Counted from the stretch's first letter, positions 31,129 through 41,587 are shown. The stretch: DNA of 64,000 nt from Agrobacterium tumefaciens (GCF_013318015.2 NZ_CP115841.1:2232001-2296000), one strand, 5' to 3'. Program-made: numbers and translations. Notes: generated by a model not told the origin, from the sequence alone.

Positions 31129-31600
31129 TCCACTCGTCTCCGGTCTTGACGGGGCGGACATTGGCGCAAAACGGCCGCATCGTCGCCGGCACGATGCGAC
31201 GATGAAACGGACCGACGACGAAAAGATAGAGACGCCCGAACAGGTTCTTGCGCCGGACGATAGTCGTGACCTTCACGATCTGCCGACCAGGCTCCTGTTC
31301 CACATCGACGACGATACGAAAATCGAGATGGTTGTCGTCAAAGCCGAGCACGGTCCGGTCCGCAGTAGACGACAGCACTGGAAATCCGCCCGCCGAAGTA
31401 CCCGCCGCCAGCTCGACCGTTCTGAGACCAAAAAGCGATACGAGACGGTTTCGAAGCGCCATAAGGCCGCTGATCCATGCCGGAGGATGATCGAGGAGTA
31501 GTCTGCTCACATCGAGTGAACTCGATGCGGCCGTCACCATCTCTCCTTCAAAGCAATCCCGCCAGTCCGCGCCCGGCAATATGTCTTCGCTATCCCGCAT
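31112..31600 (-). CDS. DUF2867 domain protein
   Basis: 162 residues. The segment MALRNRLVSLFGLRTVE and the later KVTTIVRRKNLFGRLYLFVVGPFHRRIVP match the layout of DUF2867 proteins, which are SRPBCC-like and of unknown role. No signal peptide or membrane helix apart from a short hydrophobic strand. It is tail-to-tail with the TraB/GumN gene, sharing 17 bases. Confidence 0.75.
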   Translation of the reverse strand: MRDSEDILPGADWRDCFEGEMVTAASSSLDVSRLLLDHPPAWISGLMALRNRLVSLFGLRTVELAAGTSAGGFPVLSSTADRTVLGFDDNHLDFRIVVDVEQEPGRQIVKVTTIVRRKNLFGRLYLFVVGPFHRRIVPATMRPFCANVRPVKTGDEWISRPV

Positions 31601-31767
31601 CCCATAACCTCATTGCCGCCTTGTATGGCGAGGCTCATCATCACTATTTCCAATCATCCGGGAACGTGACAAACCGCCGCTAATGGCGATTCGAGCGGGT
31701 TTAGCTTCAGAAAATACGAAAAGACAGAGAGATAGAGCGTCTTCGCTTTTGGAAAAGCGGGAATGCG

Positions 31768-32268
31768 TTAGCCGTGCGTCATTCGCTTCAGAACATTGGT
31801 GCGCCAGTAGAACTGGTGAACCAGAACTGCGGCGACGTGGCCGGCGATCAATACCCACATCAGCCCCTTGAACGGCCCGGAATGCAATTCTCCTGCTACT
31901 CGCGCGCCGAAATAATAGGCCGCAATGCCCGACAATGGCAGGGCAAAAAACAGCGCGTAAAAGGTGAAATGCGCGACCTTCGCGGCGATTTGAGAAGCGC
32001 GCGGTTCATTGGCGGGATGCGGCGGCACCCCCTGGAAAAACCGCAGACAGAGGCGCAGAACCGCAAGGGACAGGACGGCAAAGCCGACATACGCGTGAAT
32101 ATTGGCCGAGGAGATCTGGTCCGGCGTCAGCGTTTCACCCCGCCGCATCAACCGATACGCATGGGCCATGCCGTCCGTAAACAACAGGTTGAAGAAGATC
32201 AGAAGCGCCATCGTCCAGTGAAGGATACGCTGCGGAACGGAGAAGGAAACTTGAGTGGAGGACGCCAT
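31768..32268 (-). CDS. Cytochrome b561 family membrane protein
   Basis: 166 residues with four transmembrane helices. Candidate haem-ligating histidines are in ILHWTMAL (helix 1), ANIHAYVGF (helix 2), VAHFTFYAL (helix 3) and LIAGHVAAVLVHQFYWR (helix 4). The family passes electrons between quinol and an acceptor such as superoxide (CybB-like) or a periplasmic redox protein. The ATG at 32268 has AAAAGG 7 bases upstream; the 14-codon extension to 32310 is rejected. No redox partner is adjacent. Confidence 0.88.
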   Translation of the reverse strand: MASSTQVSFSVPQRILHWTMALLIFFNLLFTDGMAHAYRLMRRGETLTPDQISSANIHAYVGFAVLSLAVLRLCLRFFQGVPPHPANEPRASQIAAKVAHFTFYALFFALPLSGIAAYYFGARVAGELHSGPFKGLMWVLIAGHVAAVLVHQFYWRTNVLKRMTHG

Positions 32269-32318
32269 TTTATTGCCTTTTATCAAAAGGTTAGACAGGC
32301 TATGGCGCAACTATGCTG

Positions 32319-32347
32319 AACCCCGGCTTGCATTGCAAGCCGGGGTT
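32319..32347. terminator. Strong hairpin after lpdA
   Basis: AACCCCGGCTTGC (32319-32331) and GCAAGCCGGGGTT (32335-32347) are perfectly complementary around ATT. It lies 34 bases beyond the lpdA stop in the direction of transcription. The sequence after it on the minus strand (CAGCATAG) is poor in T, so it may stabilise the 3' end rather than terminate strictly. Confidence 0.65.
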
Positions 32348-32380
32348 CTCTTTATGGCTGAAATTTAATATTGGCTACAA

Positions 32381-33787
32381 TCACATATGGATCGGCTTGA
32401 AGAAAGTTGCCAGCGCCGCTTCCTTCACCGCTTCCGACATGGTCGGATGCGCATGGCAGGTGCGGCCGAGATCTTCCGAGGAACCACCGAATTCCATAAG
32501 CACGGTGATCTCGTGGATCATTTCGCCAGCGCCGAAACCAACGATATGGCCGCCGAGAACCCGGTCGGTTTCCTTGTCAGCGAGGATCTTCACGAACCCA
32601 TCAGTCACCTGCATGGCGCGGGCGCGACCATTGGCGGTGAAGGGGAACTTGCCAACCTTGTAGGCGACGCCAGCGGCCTTCAGTTCTTCTTCCGTCTTGC
32701 CGACGGAAGCGACTTCCGGCTGCGTATAGACCACGGCCGGAATAACATCGTAGTTCACATGGCCGCGCTGGCCGGCGAGAATTTCCGCAAGAGCGACGCC
32801 CTCGTCTTCCGCCTTATGTGCCAGCATCGGGCCCTTCACCACGTCGCCGATGGCGTAGATGCCATCCACATTGGTCTTGAAGTGGCCGTCGATTTCGACA
32901 CGGCCGCGGCTGTCGAGCACGACACCGGCTTCCGCAAGGCCGAGACCCTCGGTGTAGGGCTTGCGACCGGTGGAGATCAGCACAACGTTGGCTTCCAGCG
33001 TTTCAGCCGCGCCACCCTTGACCGGCTCGAACACCACCTTTGCGCCGGTTCCCGTCTTTTCAACGCCCGTCACCTTGGCACCGAGCTTGAAATCGAGACC
33101 CTGCTTGGCGAGCAGACGCTGAGCCTGCTTGGAGACTTCGCTATCCATGCCGCCGAGAATGGTGTCGAGATATTCGACGACGGTGACCTTCGCGCCAAGA
33201 CGCGACCAGACCGAACCAAGCTCGAGGCCGATGACACCGCCGCCCACCACGATGAGCTTTTCCGGAACTTTGGAGAGCGCAATCGCGCCGGTGGAGGAAA
33301 CGATGACGCTTTCATCGATATCCACCTGGACGCCGGGAATACCAGCAACATCAGAACCGGTGGCGATGACGATGTTCTTCGCTTCGATTTCCTGGCTCTC
33401 GCCCTTGTCGTTGGTGACGGAGACCTTGCCGGCGGATACAACCTTGCCCGTGCCCTGGAAGGCATCGATCTTGTTCTTCTTGAACAGGAAGGCAACGCCG
33501 TCGACATTGGCTTTCACCACGCTGTCCTTGTGCCCCATCATCTTCTCGAGGTTCAGCTTCGGAGCGGCGACTTCGATACCAAGCGTATCAACGCCATGGG
33601 CCACATGCGCGAAGGTTTCGGAAGCGTGCAGCAATGCCTTGGAAGGAATGCAGCCGACATTGAGGCAGGTGCCGCCATAGGTCGCGCGCTTTTCGATCAC
33701 TGCGACCTTCAAGCCAAGCTGTGCCGCCTTGACCGCGCAAACATAACCGCCGGGACCCGTACCGATTACCACTACATCATATGCCAT
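32381..33787 (-). CDS. lpdA: Dihydrolipoamide dehydrogenase (E3) of the 2-oxoglutarate dehydrogenase complex
   Basis: 468 residues. It reoxidises dihydrolipoyl groups using FAD and NAD+. Visible are the FAD motif GTGPGG (9-14), the redox disulfide in GGTCLNVGC (Cys41/Cys46), the NAD motif GGGVIG and the C-terminal catalytic His near 447 in HAHPTMSEA. It is the last gene of the sucA-sucB-MAPEG-LysE-lpdA run, so it most likely serves SucAB. AGGAACAG lies before the ATG. Confidence 0.96.
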   Translation of the reverse strand: MAYDVVVIGTGPGGYVCAVKAAQLGLKVAVIEKRATYGGTCLNVGCIPSKALLHASETFAHVAHGVDTLGIEVAAPKLNLEKMMGHKDSVVKANVDGVAFLFKKNKIDAFQGTGKVVSAGKVSVTNDKGESQEIEAKNIVIATGSDVAGIPGVQVDIDESVIVSSTGAIALSKVPEKLIVVGGGVIGLELGSVWSRLGAKVTVVEYLDTILGGMDSEVSKQAQRLLAKQGLDFKLGAKVTGVEKTGTGAKVVFEPVKGGAAETLEANVVLISTGRKPYTEGLGLAEAGVVLDSRGRVEIDGHFKTNVDGIYAIGDVVKGPMLAHKAEDEGVALAEILAGQRGHVNYDVIPAVVYTQPEVASVGKTEEELKAAGVAYKVGKFPFTANGRARAMQVTDGFVKILADKETDRVLGGHIVGFGAGEMIHEITVLMEFGGSSEDLGRTCHAHPTMSEAVKEAALATFFKPIHM

Positions 33788-33851
33788 GTTTCTGTTCCTG
33801 ATTGATTGCGGGCAGGATTTTGAACCGCCCTGCTTCCGTTTGACCTGAAAC

Positions 33852-34496
33852 TCAGGCCGCTTTTTCCGTTGCGAGTTTTATACCGAGAGCGATGAAGACC
33901 ACGCCACTGGTGCGGTCGATCCATTGGCTGGCGCGCTGAAAAGCTGCGCGCATGCGAGGCGTCGTCATGAACAGGCTGACGCCGACGAACCACAGGATAA
34001 GGCAGCTTGCCATGACGAGCCCATATCCGAACTTGATGCCAACAGGCGTATGCGCGTGAACCACCGTCGAAAAGATCGACAGGAAGAAAAACACCGGTTT
34101 GGGGTTGAGCGCGTTGGCGGCAAAACCGAGCGTGAAGGCCTTCAATGCAGTCTGGCCGCTTCTGGCCCGAACGCCATCTTCGCCTTCCGCAGCCGGCAAT
34201 TCGGTCTTGCCGGCGCGCAGCGCCTTGATGCCGATATAGATCAAGTAGGCGACACCCAACCACTTGACGATGTTGAAGAGATAGATCGACTGGGAAATGA
34301 TGAGACCAAGTCCAAGAATCGTATAGGTGACGTGGAACATCAGGGATGTGCCAACACCGAAGCTGGTGATGATGGCCTGCTTGCGCCCATGCACCATGGC
34401 CTGACGCATGACCATCGCCAGATCGGCGCCGGGAGAAACGATCGCGAAAAAGAAGATCGCCATCAGGGATGCAAGTTCGATCAGATACTGATGCAT
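33852..34496 (-). CDS. LysE-family amino-acid exporter
   Basis: 214 residues with about six hydrophobic helices. The RhtB/LysE signature SPGADLAMVMRQAMVHGRK near 23-41 and GVGTSLMFHVTY follow. The family exports amino acids such as homoserine, threonine or lysine; the substrate is not determined. It begins 14 bases after the MAPEG stop and is followed by lpdA after 64 bases, so it is embedded in the suc/lpd block. Confidence 0.88.
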   Translation of the reverse strand: MHQYLIELASLMAIFFFAIVSPGADLAMVMRQAMVHGRKQAIITSFGVGTSLMFHVTYTILGLGLIISQSIYLFNIVKWLGVAYLIYIGIKALRAGKTELPAAEGEDGVRARSGQTALKAFTLGFAANALNPKPVFFFLSIFSTVVHAHTPVGIKFGYGLVMASCLILWFVGVSLFMTTPRMRAAFQRASQWIDRTSGVVFIALGIKLATEKAA

Positions 34497-34510
34497 GGGA
34501 AAATCAACCT

Positions 34511-34924
34511 CTAAAACATCAACACGAAAAGCATCAGCCCAAGACCGAGCATCGAACCGAGCCAGACCAGCGAGCGGATATAGGGCACACCAGCGAGATA
34601 AAGTGGAATATAGACCACCCGGCAGATCAGCCAGATCAAAGCGCCGGTGAAGGCCAGCCCGGACGGATCGCCGGCCATGATGACACCGAAGGCGAGCGCA
34701 ATGAAAGCGGGATAGGTCTCGCGAAAATTCGCCGAGGCACGCGCGGCGCGTCCGGCAACCCTGCCCTGCGGCTTCTTTTCAGCATCCCGCGGACCGGCAT
34801 TCCAGTCCAGCCCGAATTCACGCGTTGCCGTCATTCCCTGCAGCGCAATGTGGGCGGCCAGCAGCAGAACGCTGAGCCCGATCAGCGGCAAAAAGGGTGA
34901 CGCGGCAAGAAATGTCGGCTGCAC
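34511..34924 (-). CDS. MAPEG-family membrane protein
   Basis: 137 residues, four predicted helices. The segments RAARASANFRETYPAFIALAF and LIWLICRVVYIPLYLAGVPYIRSLVW match the MAPEG family (membrane-associated eicosanoid and glutathione metabolism). Bacterial members are often microsomal-glutathione-transferase-like, but substrates are rarely known. The start is GTG at 34924 with GGAGAGCGAAA directly upstream. It lies 68 bases after sucB and 14 before the LysE gene. Confidence 0.85.
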   Translation of the reverse strand: MQPTFLAASPFLPLIGLSVLLLAAHIALQGMTATREFGLDWNAGPRDAEKKPQGRVAGRAARASANFRETYPAFIALAFGVIMAGDPSGLAFTGALIWLICRVVYIPLYLAGVPYIRSLVWLGSMLGLGLMLFVLMF

Positions 34925-34992
34925 TTTCGCTCTCCTGATGGCATTTCAGCGGGATCGACTTGAAACCCCGCTGAAACGAAAAGCAAGACCGA

Positions 34993-36225
34993 TCAGAGAT
35001 CGAGAACCAGACGTTCCGGATCTTCGAGGCTTTCCTTGACGCGAACGAGGAAGGTCACGGCTTCCTTGCCGTCAACGATACGGTGATCGTAGGAGAGCGC
35101 AAGATACATCATCGGACGGATGACGACCTGACCACCGATGGCGACCGGACGCTCCTGGATCTTGTGCATGCCGAGGATGCCCGACTGCGGCGCATTGAGG
35201 ATCGGCGAGGACATCAGCGAGCCGTAGACGCCGCCATTGGTGATGGTGAACGTGCCGCCCTGCATGTCGGCCATGCCGAGCGAACCGTCGCGCGCTGCCT
35301 TGGCGAGACGGCCGAGTTCCTTTTCGACACCAGCGATGGAGAGTTGATCGGCATCGCGAATGACCGGAACGACGAGACCCTTGTCGGTTCCGACAGCCAT
35401 GCCGACGTGACAATAGTTCTTGTAGATGATGTCCGTGCCGTCAATTTCAGCGTTAACCGCGGGCAGTTCCTTCAGCGCGTGGGTCACGGCCTTGGTGAAG
35501 AAGCCCATGAAGCCCAGCTTGACGCCGTGCTTCTTCTCGAAAACGTCCTTGTAGCGGTTGCGCAGATCCATGACGGCGCTCATGTCCACCTCGTTATAGG
35601 TGGTCAGCATGGCGGCCGTGTTCTGTGCATCCTTGAGGCGACGTGCAATCGTCTGGCGCAGGCGGGTCATCTTGACGCGCTCTTCGCGAACCTGATCCTG
35701 CTCGGCAGAAACCGGACGGGGAGCAGCAGCAGCGACCGGAGCGGCGGCAGGTGCCGAAACACCCTTGGCAACAGCGGCGAGAACGTCGCCCTTCAGAACC
35801 TGGCCCCGCCTGCCCGAACCATCGACCTGATCGGCGGAAAGGTTGTTTTCAGCAAGCAGCTTGCCGGCGGCCGGTGCCGGTGGCATGACGCTGCCAGCAG
35901 GAGCGGCGGCCACGGCTGCGGCAGGTGCCGGTGCAGCAGCAGGCGCAGCAGGCTTTGCCGCGGGTGCAGAAGTTGCAGCGCCGGCAGCACCTTCGGCGAT
36001 CTGGCCGAGAAGGGCGTCGAGACCGACGGTTTCGCCGTTCTGCACGACGATTTCGGTCAGCACGCCGGAGGCGGGCGCCGGAACTTCGACGGTAACCTTG
36101 TCGGTTTCGAGTTCAACGAGAGGTTCGTCGGCCTTGACGGTATCGCCGACCTTCTTGAACCAGGTGCCGACGGTCGCTTCGCTGACGGATTCGCCGAGGG
36201 TTGGTACGCGGATTTCAGTGGCCAT
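34993..36225 (-). CDS. sucB: Dihydrolipoyllysine succinyltransferase (E2 of 2-oxoglutarate dehydrogenase)
   Basis: 410 residues. One lipoyl domain (1-75) with lipoylated Lys43 in [10 protein letters not shown], an Ala/Pro-rich linker, an E3-binding domain (about 115-155; [20 protein letters not shown]), a second linker and the catalytic domain from about 180 with His381 and Asp385 in HRIVDG. It transfers the succinyl group to CoA. It starts 53 bases after sucA. Confidence 0.97.
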   Translation of the reverse strand: MATEIRVPTLGESVSEATVGTWFKKVGDTVKADEPLVELETDKVTVEVPAPASGVLTEIVVQNGETVGLDALLGQIAEGAAGAATSAPAAKPAAPAAAPAPAAAVAAAPAGSVMPPAPAAGKLLAENNLSADQVDGSGRRGQVLKGDVLAAVAKGVSAPAAAPVAAAAPRPVSAEQDQVREERVKMTRLRQTIARRLKDAQNTAAMLTTYNEVDMSAVMDLRNRYKDVFEKKHGVKLGFMGFFTKAVTHALKELPAVNAEIDGTDIIYKNYCHVGMAVGTDKGLVVPVIRDADQLSIAGVEKELGRLAKAARDGSLGMADMQGGTFTITNGGVYGSLMSSPILNAPQSGILGMHKIQERPVAIGGQVVIRPMMYLALSYDHRIVDGKEAVTFLVRVKESLEDPERLVLDL

Positions 36226-36278
36226 GATCTAGTTCCGTTATTCGGGTGTCTTTTTTGCGGGGCGATGCGGGAGAGTTC

Positions 36279-39275
36279 TCACTCTCCCAGCGCGTCTTCC
36301 AGGAACGCAGCAAGCTGCGCCAGATGCTTGGACATCAGGCCGGTCGCCGGAGAGGCGGCAGCCGGACGGCCCGTGTAACGGACCTTCTGGTACTTGGCGT
36401 CGATATGCGCCAGAACCCATTCAAGGTAGGGATCGATGAACGACCACGCACCCATGTTCTTCGGCTCTTCCTGGCACCAGACCATTTCCGCGTTACGGAA
36501 ACGGGAAAGCTCGTTGATGAGCGCCTTGGCCGGGAACGGATAGAGCTGTTCGACACGCAGCAGGTAGATGTCGTCGATACCGCGCTTTTCACGCTCCTCG
36601 AGCAGATCGTAATAGACCTTGCCCGTGCACATGACGACGCGGCGGATCTTCGAGTCCTTCTGCAGCTTGATCGGACCATCCTTGATGACCTCCGCATCGT
36701 CCCACAGGAGACGGTGGAAGGAGGACTCGCCTGCAAGCTCCGCAAGCGACGAGGTGGCGCGCTTGTGACGCAGCAGGGACTTCGGCGTCATCAGGATGAG
36801 CGGCTTGCGGAAGTCACGCTTCATCTGGCGGCGCAGGATATGGAAGTAGTTAGCCGGCGTCGTAACGTTGGCAACCTGCATGTTGTCTTCGGCGCACATC
36901 TGCAACCAGCGTTCCAGACGGGCGGACGAATGTTCCGGACCCTGACCTTCATAACCATGCGGCAGGAGGCAGACGAGACCGGACATGCGCAGCCACTTGC
37001 GTTCACCCGAAGAGATGAACTGGTCGAACACAACCTGGGCGCCGTTGGCGAAGTCGCCGAACTGGGCTTCCCAGAGCGTAAGTGCATTCGGGCGGGCAAG
37101 CGAATAGCCATATTCGAAACCAAGAACCGCTTCTTCCGAAAGCATCGAGTTGATGACTTCGTAGCGGGCCTGCGTCGGCGAAAGATTGGCAAGCGGGATG
37201 TAACGCTCTTCAGTCTCCTGATCATAGAGAACCGAGTGGCGCTGCGAGAAGGTGCCGCGTTCGCAGTCCTGACCGGACAGGCGGATCTTGTGGCCGTCTA
37301 CGACCAGCGAACCGAAGGCCAGAGCCTCAGCCATCGCCCAGTCCAGCCCCTCACCGGTCTCGACCATCTGAGCACGGTTTTCCATGAAGCGCTGGATCGT
37401 GCGGTGTGCGCTGAAGCCTTCCGGAATGGTCGACAGCTTCTTGCCGATTTCCTTCAGCTGCTTCATCGGCACGCCGGTCTTGCCACGACGCTGCTCATCG
37501 GCATTGTCGGCGGCGCGCAGACCGGACCACTGACCATCCAGCCAGTCGGCCTTGTTCGGCTTGTAGGACTGGCCTGCCTCGAACTCCTGTTCGAGATGGG
37601 CGCGCCAATCGGCCTTGATCTTCTCGAAGTCGCCTTCGGTGATCAGACCTTCCGCAATCAGGCGGTCGGCATAGATGCGGGCGACAGTCTTGTGGCCACG
37701 GATGACCTTGTACATCTTCGGCTGCGTGAACGCAGGCTCGTCGCCTTCGTTATGGCCGAAGCGACGGTAACAGAACATGTCGATGACGACAGGCTTGTGG
37801 AACTTCATGCGGTATTCGGTTGCAACCTTTGCCGCATAAACCACCGCTTCCGGATCATCACCGTTAACGTGGAAGATCGGCGCCTCGATCATCTTGGCAA
37901 CGTCGGACGGATAGGGCGACGAGCGCGAGAAGGCCGGGTTCGTCGTGAAGCCGATCTGGTTGTTGATGATGAAGTGCATGGTACCGGCAACGCGGTGACC
38001 GCGCAGGCCGGAGAGGCCGAGAATTTCGGCTACCACGCCCTGACCCGCAAAAGCGGCATCGCCGTGCAACAGGAGCGGCAGCACCTTGGCGCGTTCCGAC
38101 AGCGGAATGATGTCACCGTCCCATGTCTTGGCAAGCTGGTCCTGCTTGGCGCGGGCCTTGCCCATGACGACAGGGTTGACGATTTCAAGGTGCGACGGGT
38201 TGGCCGTCAGCGAGAGGTGAACCTTGTTGCCGTCGAATTCGCGGTCTGAGGAGGCACCGAGATGGTACTTCACGTCACCGGAACCTTCGACGTCATCAGG
38301 CTTGAACGAACCGCCCTTGAACTCGTGGAACACGGCGCGGTGCGGCTTGCCCATCACGTTGGTCAGAACGTTCAGGCGGCCGCGGTGAGCCATGCCGAGC
38401 ACGACTTCTTCCAGACCGTCCTGGCCGCCGCGCTTGATGATCTGCTCAAGTGCCGGGATCAGCGATTCACCACCATCGAGGCCGAAACGCTTCGTACCCT
38501 TGAAACGCACGTCGAGGAACTGCTCGTAGCCTTCGGCTTCGACGAGCTTGGACAGAATCGCCTTCTTGCCTTCCGGCGTGAAGTCCACACCCTTGTCGGG
38601 ACCTTCGATGCGTTCCTGGATCCAGCCCTTTTCTTCCGGGTTGGACATATGCATGAATTCGACGCCGAGCGTCGAGCAATAGGTGCGCTCGAGAATGTCG
38701 ACCATTTCGCGCACGGTCGCGTATTCGAGACCGAGGACGTTATCGATGAAAATCTTGCGGTCGTAGTCGCTTTCCTCGAAGCCATAGGACTTCGGCGAAA
38801 GCTCGTTATAGTCCTCAACGGCGCTGGCGATGCCGAGCGGGTCGAGCTTGGCGTGCAGATGGCCACGCATGCGGTAGGCGCGGATCATCATGATGGCGCG
38901 GACGCTGTCACGGGTCGCCTGAAGCACTTCGGCCGGGCTGACGGCCTTGCCGGTATCGGCGCTCTTGGCCTCGGCCTTCGCCTGAACCTTCTTCTCGATG
39001 GCCTTCTCGACCGTAGCCCAGTTGCCATCAAGCGCGGATACCAGGTCGCCGTTTGCCGGGATCGGCCAGTTGGCGCGCTTCCAGGAGGCGCCCTTGGCTG
39101 CCTTCTTCACGTCTTCCGGATTGTCGGACAACGCCTTGAAGAAGCTCTGCCACTCCGGCGACACGGAAGAGGGATCCTCTTCGTACCGGGCATAGAGCTG
39201 CTCGATATAGGCTGCATTCGCGCCGTCCAGAAACGACGTGATCTGAAACTGCTCGTTCGCTTCTTGCCTTGCCAT
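36279..39275 (-). CDS. sucA: 2-oxoglutarate dehydrogenase E1 component
   Basis: 998 residues, thiamine-diphosphate-dependent decarboxylase of the TCA cycle. The N-terminal helical segment (NAAYIEQLYARYEEDPSSVS) binds E2. HRGRLNVLTNVMGKP, the GDAAFAGQGVVAE cofactor motif and the C-terminal SARLERWLQ and CQEEPKNMGAW segments are all present. It is separated from sucD by 176 bases, long enough for its own promoter or a leader. Succinyl-CoA from this complex feeds HemA. Confidence 0.98.
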   Translation of the reverse strand: MARQEANEQFQITSFLDGANAAYIEQLYARYEEDPSSVSPEWQSFFKALSDNPEDVKKAAKGASWKRANWPIPANGDLVSALDGNWATVEKAIEKKVQAKAEAKSADTGKAVSPAEVLQATRDSVRAIMMIRAYRMRGHLHAKLDPLGIASAVEDYNELSPKSYGFEESDYDRKIFIDNVLGLEYATVREMVDILERTYCSTLGVEFMHMSNPEEKGWIQERIEGPDKGVDFTPEGKKAILSKLVEAEGYEQFLDVRFKGTKRFGLDGGESLIPALEQIIKRGGQDGLEEVVLGMAHRGRLNVLTNVMGKPHRAVFHEFKGGSFKPDDVEGSGDVKYHLGASSDREFDGNKVHLSLTANPSHLEIVNPVVMGKARAKQDQLAKTWDGDIIPLSERAKVLPLLLHGDAAFAGQGVVAEILGLSGLRGHRVAGTMHFIINNQIGFTTNPAFSRSSPYPSDVAKMIEAPIFHVNGDDPEAVVYAAKVATEYRMKFHKPVVIDMFCYRRFGHNEGDEPAFTQPKMYKVIRGHKTVARIYADRLIAEGLITEGDFEKIKADWRAHLEQEFEAGQSYKPNKADWLDGQWSGLRAADNADEQRRGKTGVPMKQLKEIGKKLSTIPEGFSAHRTIQRFMENRAQMVETGEGLDWAMAEALAFGSLVVDGHKIRLSGQDCERGTFSQRHSVLYDQETEERYIPLANLSPTQARYEVINSMLSEEAVLGFEYGYSLARPNALTLWEAQFGDFANGAQVVFDQFISSGERKWLRMSGLVCLLPHGYEGQGPEHSSARLERWLQMCAEDNMQVANVTTPANYFHILRRQMKRDFRKPLILMTPKSLLRHKRATSSLAELAGESSFHRLLWDDAEVIKDGPIKLQKDSKIRRVVMCTGKVYYDLLEEREKRGIDDIYLLRVEQLYPFPAKALINELSRFRNAEMVWCQEEPKNMGAWSFIDPYLEWVLAHIDAKYQKVRYTGRPAAASPATGLMSKHLAQLAAFLEDALGE

Positions 39276-39451
39276 TGTGTTCTTGCGGACTTGTCCGTCC
39301 GCCTCCTCGATGCCGTTAGGGCCGTTTATCGGCCTGCCGCTTGATTATTGCTGTCTGCCGCCGGGGCGGTATGCCGTCTGTCTGTCGTTCTTTGCGGCTT
39401 CGGGCAGCGTGGCGTTAGAGCCGCACCGCCCGTTACCGGTCTCATGTGGTC
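39276..39451 (-). other. 176-bp GC-rich leader between sucD and sucA
   Basis: No ORF. It contains several short complementary pairs on the sucA sense strand, for example GGCCG/CGGCC near 39327-39342 and GCGGCT/AGCCGC near 39390-39425. It could be a structured leader or promoter of sucA; no known RNA family is recognised. Confidence 0.35.
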
Positions 39452-40354
39452 TCAGCCCTTGAGGACTTCAACCAGCGTCTTGCCGAGGCGCGCCGGGGAA
39501 GGCGATACCTTGATGCCTGCAGCTTCCATCGCTGCGATCTTCGATTCCGCATCGCCCTTGCCGCCGGAAACGACAGCGCCGGCGTGGCCCATGGTGCGGC
39601 CCTTCGGAGCCGTACGGCCCGCGATAAAGCCAGCCATCGGCTTCTTGCGGCCCTTCTTGGCTTCGTCGATCAGGAACTGTGCCGCATCTTCTTCAGCCGA
39701 ACCGCCGATTTCGCCGATCATGATGATCGACTGCGTGGCTTCGTCGGCCAGGAACATTTCCAGCACGTCGATGAACTCGGTGCCCTTGACCGGGTCGCCG
39801 CCGATGCCGACAGCCGTCGTCTGGCCGAGGCCTTCGTTGGATGTCTGGAATACGGCTTCATAGGTCAGCGTGCCGGAGCGCGAAACGATACCGACCGAAC
39901 CCTTGCGGAAGATCGAGCCCGGCATGATGCCGATCTTGCATTCTTCAGGCGTCATGATGCCCGGGCAGTTGGGACCGAGCAGGCGCGAGTTCGAACGGTC
40001 GAGGCGAGCCTTGACGCGCACCATGTCCATCACCGGAATACCTTCGGTGATGCAGGTGATGAAGGGGATCTCAGCCTCGATGGCTTCGATGATGGCGTCG
40101 GCTGCACCTGCCGGCGGAACATAGATCACGGATGCGTCTGCGCCGGTCTTTTCCTTGGCTTCTGCAACCGTTGCGAAGATCGGCAGGCTTTCGCCCTTGG
40201 AGCCGGTCCAGGTTTCGCCACCCTTCTTCGGGTGAATACCACCAACCATCTGCGTGCCGTAATAAGCAAGCGCCTGTTCGGTGTGGAAGGTACCGGTCTT
40301 GCCGGTCAGACCCTGAACGAGGATCTTGGTGTCTTTATTAACGAGAATAGACAT
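39452..40354 (-). CDS. sucD: Succinyl-CoA synthetase alpha subunit
   Basis: 300 residues. CoA-binding Rossmann domain followed by the ligase domain with the phosphorylated active-site His257 in [12 protein letters not shown]. It makes succinate, CoA and NTP from succinyl-CoA with SucC. It starts 17 bases after sucC; GAGGGA precedes its ATG. Confidence 0.98.
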   Translation of the reverse strand: MSILVNKDTKILVQGLTGKTGTFHTEQALAYYGTQMVGGIHPKKGGETWTGSKGESLPIFATVAEAKEKTGADASVIYVPPAGAADAIIEAIEAEIPFITCITEGIPVMDMVRVKARLDRSNSRLLGPNCPGIMTPEECKIGIMPGSIFRKGSVGIVSRSGTLTYEAVFQTSNEGLGQTTAVGIGGDPVKGTEFIDVLEMFLADEATQSIIMIGEIGGSAEEDAAQFLIDEAKKGRKKPMAGFIAGRTAPKGRTMGHAGAVVSGGKGDAESKIAAMEAAGIKVSPSPARLGKTLVEVLKG

Positions 40355-40371
40355 TATTTCCGGTCCCTCAA

Positions 40372-41565
40372 TTAGCCGTTGATCGCCGCGACGATCTTCT
40401 TGGCTGCGTCGTCCAGGTCGTCAGCAGCCGTAATCGCAAGGCCCGATTCGTTCAGGAGCTTCTTGCCAAGTTCGACGTTGGTGCCTTCGAGGCGAACAAC
40501 GAGCGGAACCTGCAAACCGACTTCCTTCACCGCGGCGATAACACCTTCGGCGATGACGTCGCACTTCATGATACCGCCGAAGATGTTGACGAGGATACCC
40601 TCGACCTTCGGGTCAGCAGTGATGATCTTGAAAGCTGCAGCAACCTTCTCCTTGCCGGCGCCGCCGCCGACGTCACAGAAGTTTGCCGGCTCCTTGCCGT
40701 AAAGCTTGATGATGTCCATCGTCGCCATGGCGAGACCGGCACCATTGACCATGCAGCCGATGTTGCCATCGAGCGCAACGTAAGCGAGGTCCCACTTGGA
40801 GGCTTCGATTTCCTTGGCGTCTTCTTCGGTCTCGTCGCGCAGCGCCTTGACGTCGTCATGGCGGAACAGCGCGTTGCCGTCGAAGGACATCTTGGCATCG
40901 AGAACGCGCAGATGACCGTTTTCCATGACGATCAGCGGGTTAACCTCGAGGAGAGCCATGTCCTTCTCGTTGAAGGCCTTATAGAGGATCGGGAACAGCG
41001 CCTTAGCGTCTTCCGCAGCAACACCCTCAAGCTCGAGCGCCTTGGAGATCGCGGCAACGTCGGCGTCGCTCACACCCTTTTCCGGGTCGATGGCGATGGT
41101 GTGGATCTTCTCGGGCGTGTCGTGGGCAACAGCTTCGATATCCATGCCGCCTTCGGTGGAAACCACGAAAGCAACGCGACCGACCGAGCGATCGACCAGC
41201 AGCGAGCAGTAAAGCTCGCGAGCGATGTCCGCACCGTCTTCGATGTAAAGGCGGTTGACCTGCTTGCCGGCATCGCCCGTCTGCGCCGTTACCAGCGTGT
41301 TGCCGAGCATATCCTTCGAGTGGGAAACGACTTCTTCTATCGTCTTTGCGAGACGAACGCCACCCTTGGCGTCGGGGCCGAGTTCCTTGAACTTGCCCTT
41401 GCCGCGGCCGCCGGCGTGAATCTGGCTCTTGACGACGTAGAGCGGGCCGGGAAGCTGCTTTGCGGCGGCTTCGGCTTCTTCGACCTTGAGGATGGCGACG
41501 CCTTCAGCGACCGGCGCACCATAGCCCTTCAGAAGAGCCTTGGCCTGATATTCGTGAATATTCAT
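40372..41565 (-). CDS. sucC: Succinyl-CoA synthetase beta subunit
   Basis: 397 residues. ATP-grasp N-terminal domain ([39 protein letters not shown]) and C-terminal CoA-ligase domain ([31 protein letters not shown]). A CAGGGATTATTCC ribosome-binding region precedes the ATG. A 16-bp perfect inverted repeat lies just upstream of that site in the mdh-sucC spacer. Confidence 0.98.
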   Translation of the reverse strand: MNIHEYQAKALLKGYGAPVAEGVAILKVEEAEAAAKQLPGPLYVVKSQIHAGGRGKGKFKELGPDAKGGVRLAKTIEEVVSHSKDMLGNTLVTAQTGDAGKQVNRLYIEDGADIARELYCSLLVDRSVGRVAFVVSTEGGMDIEAVAHDTPEKIHTIAIDPEKGVSDADVAAISKALELEGVAAEDAKALFPILYKAFNEKDMALLEVNPLIVMENGHLRVLDAKMSFDGNALFRHDDVKALRDETEEDAKEIEASKWDLAYVALDGNIGCMVNGAGLAMATMDIIKLYGKEPANFCDVGGGAGKEKVAAAFKIITADPKVEGILVNIFGGIMKCDVIAEGVIAAVKEVGLQVPLVVRLEGTNVELGKKLLNESGLAITAADDLDDAAKKIVAAING

Positions 41566-41587
41566 GGAATAATCCCTGTTTGGAGCC

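Noticed and set aside
32387..33805. 472-codon open frame on the plus strand
   Set aside because: Antisense to lpdA, which has all catalytic motifs.
36246..38249. 667-codon open frame on the plus strand
   Set aside because: Antisense to sucA over its full length, composition typical of a shadow (His/Arg/Asp-rich), no recognisable domain.
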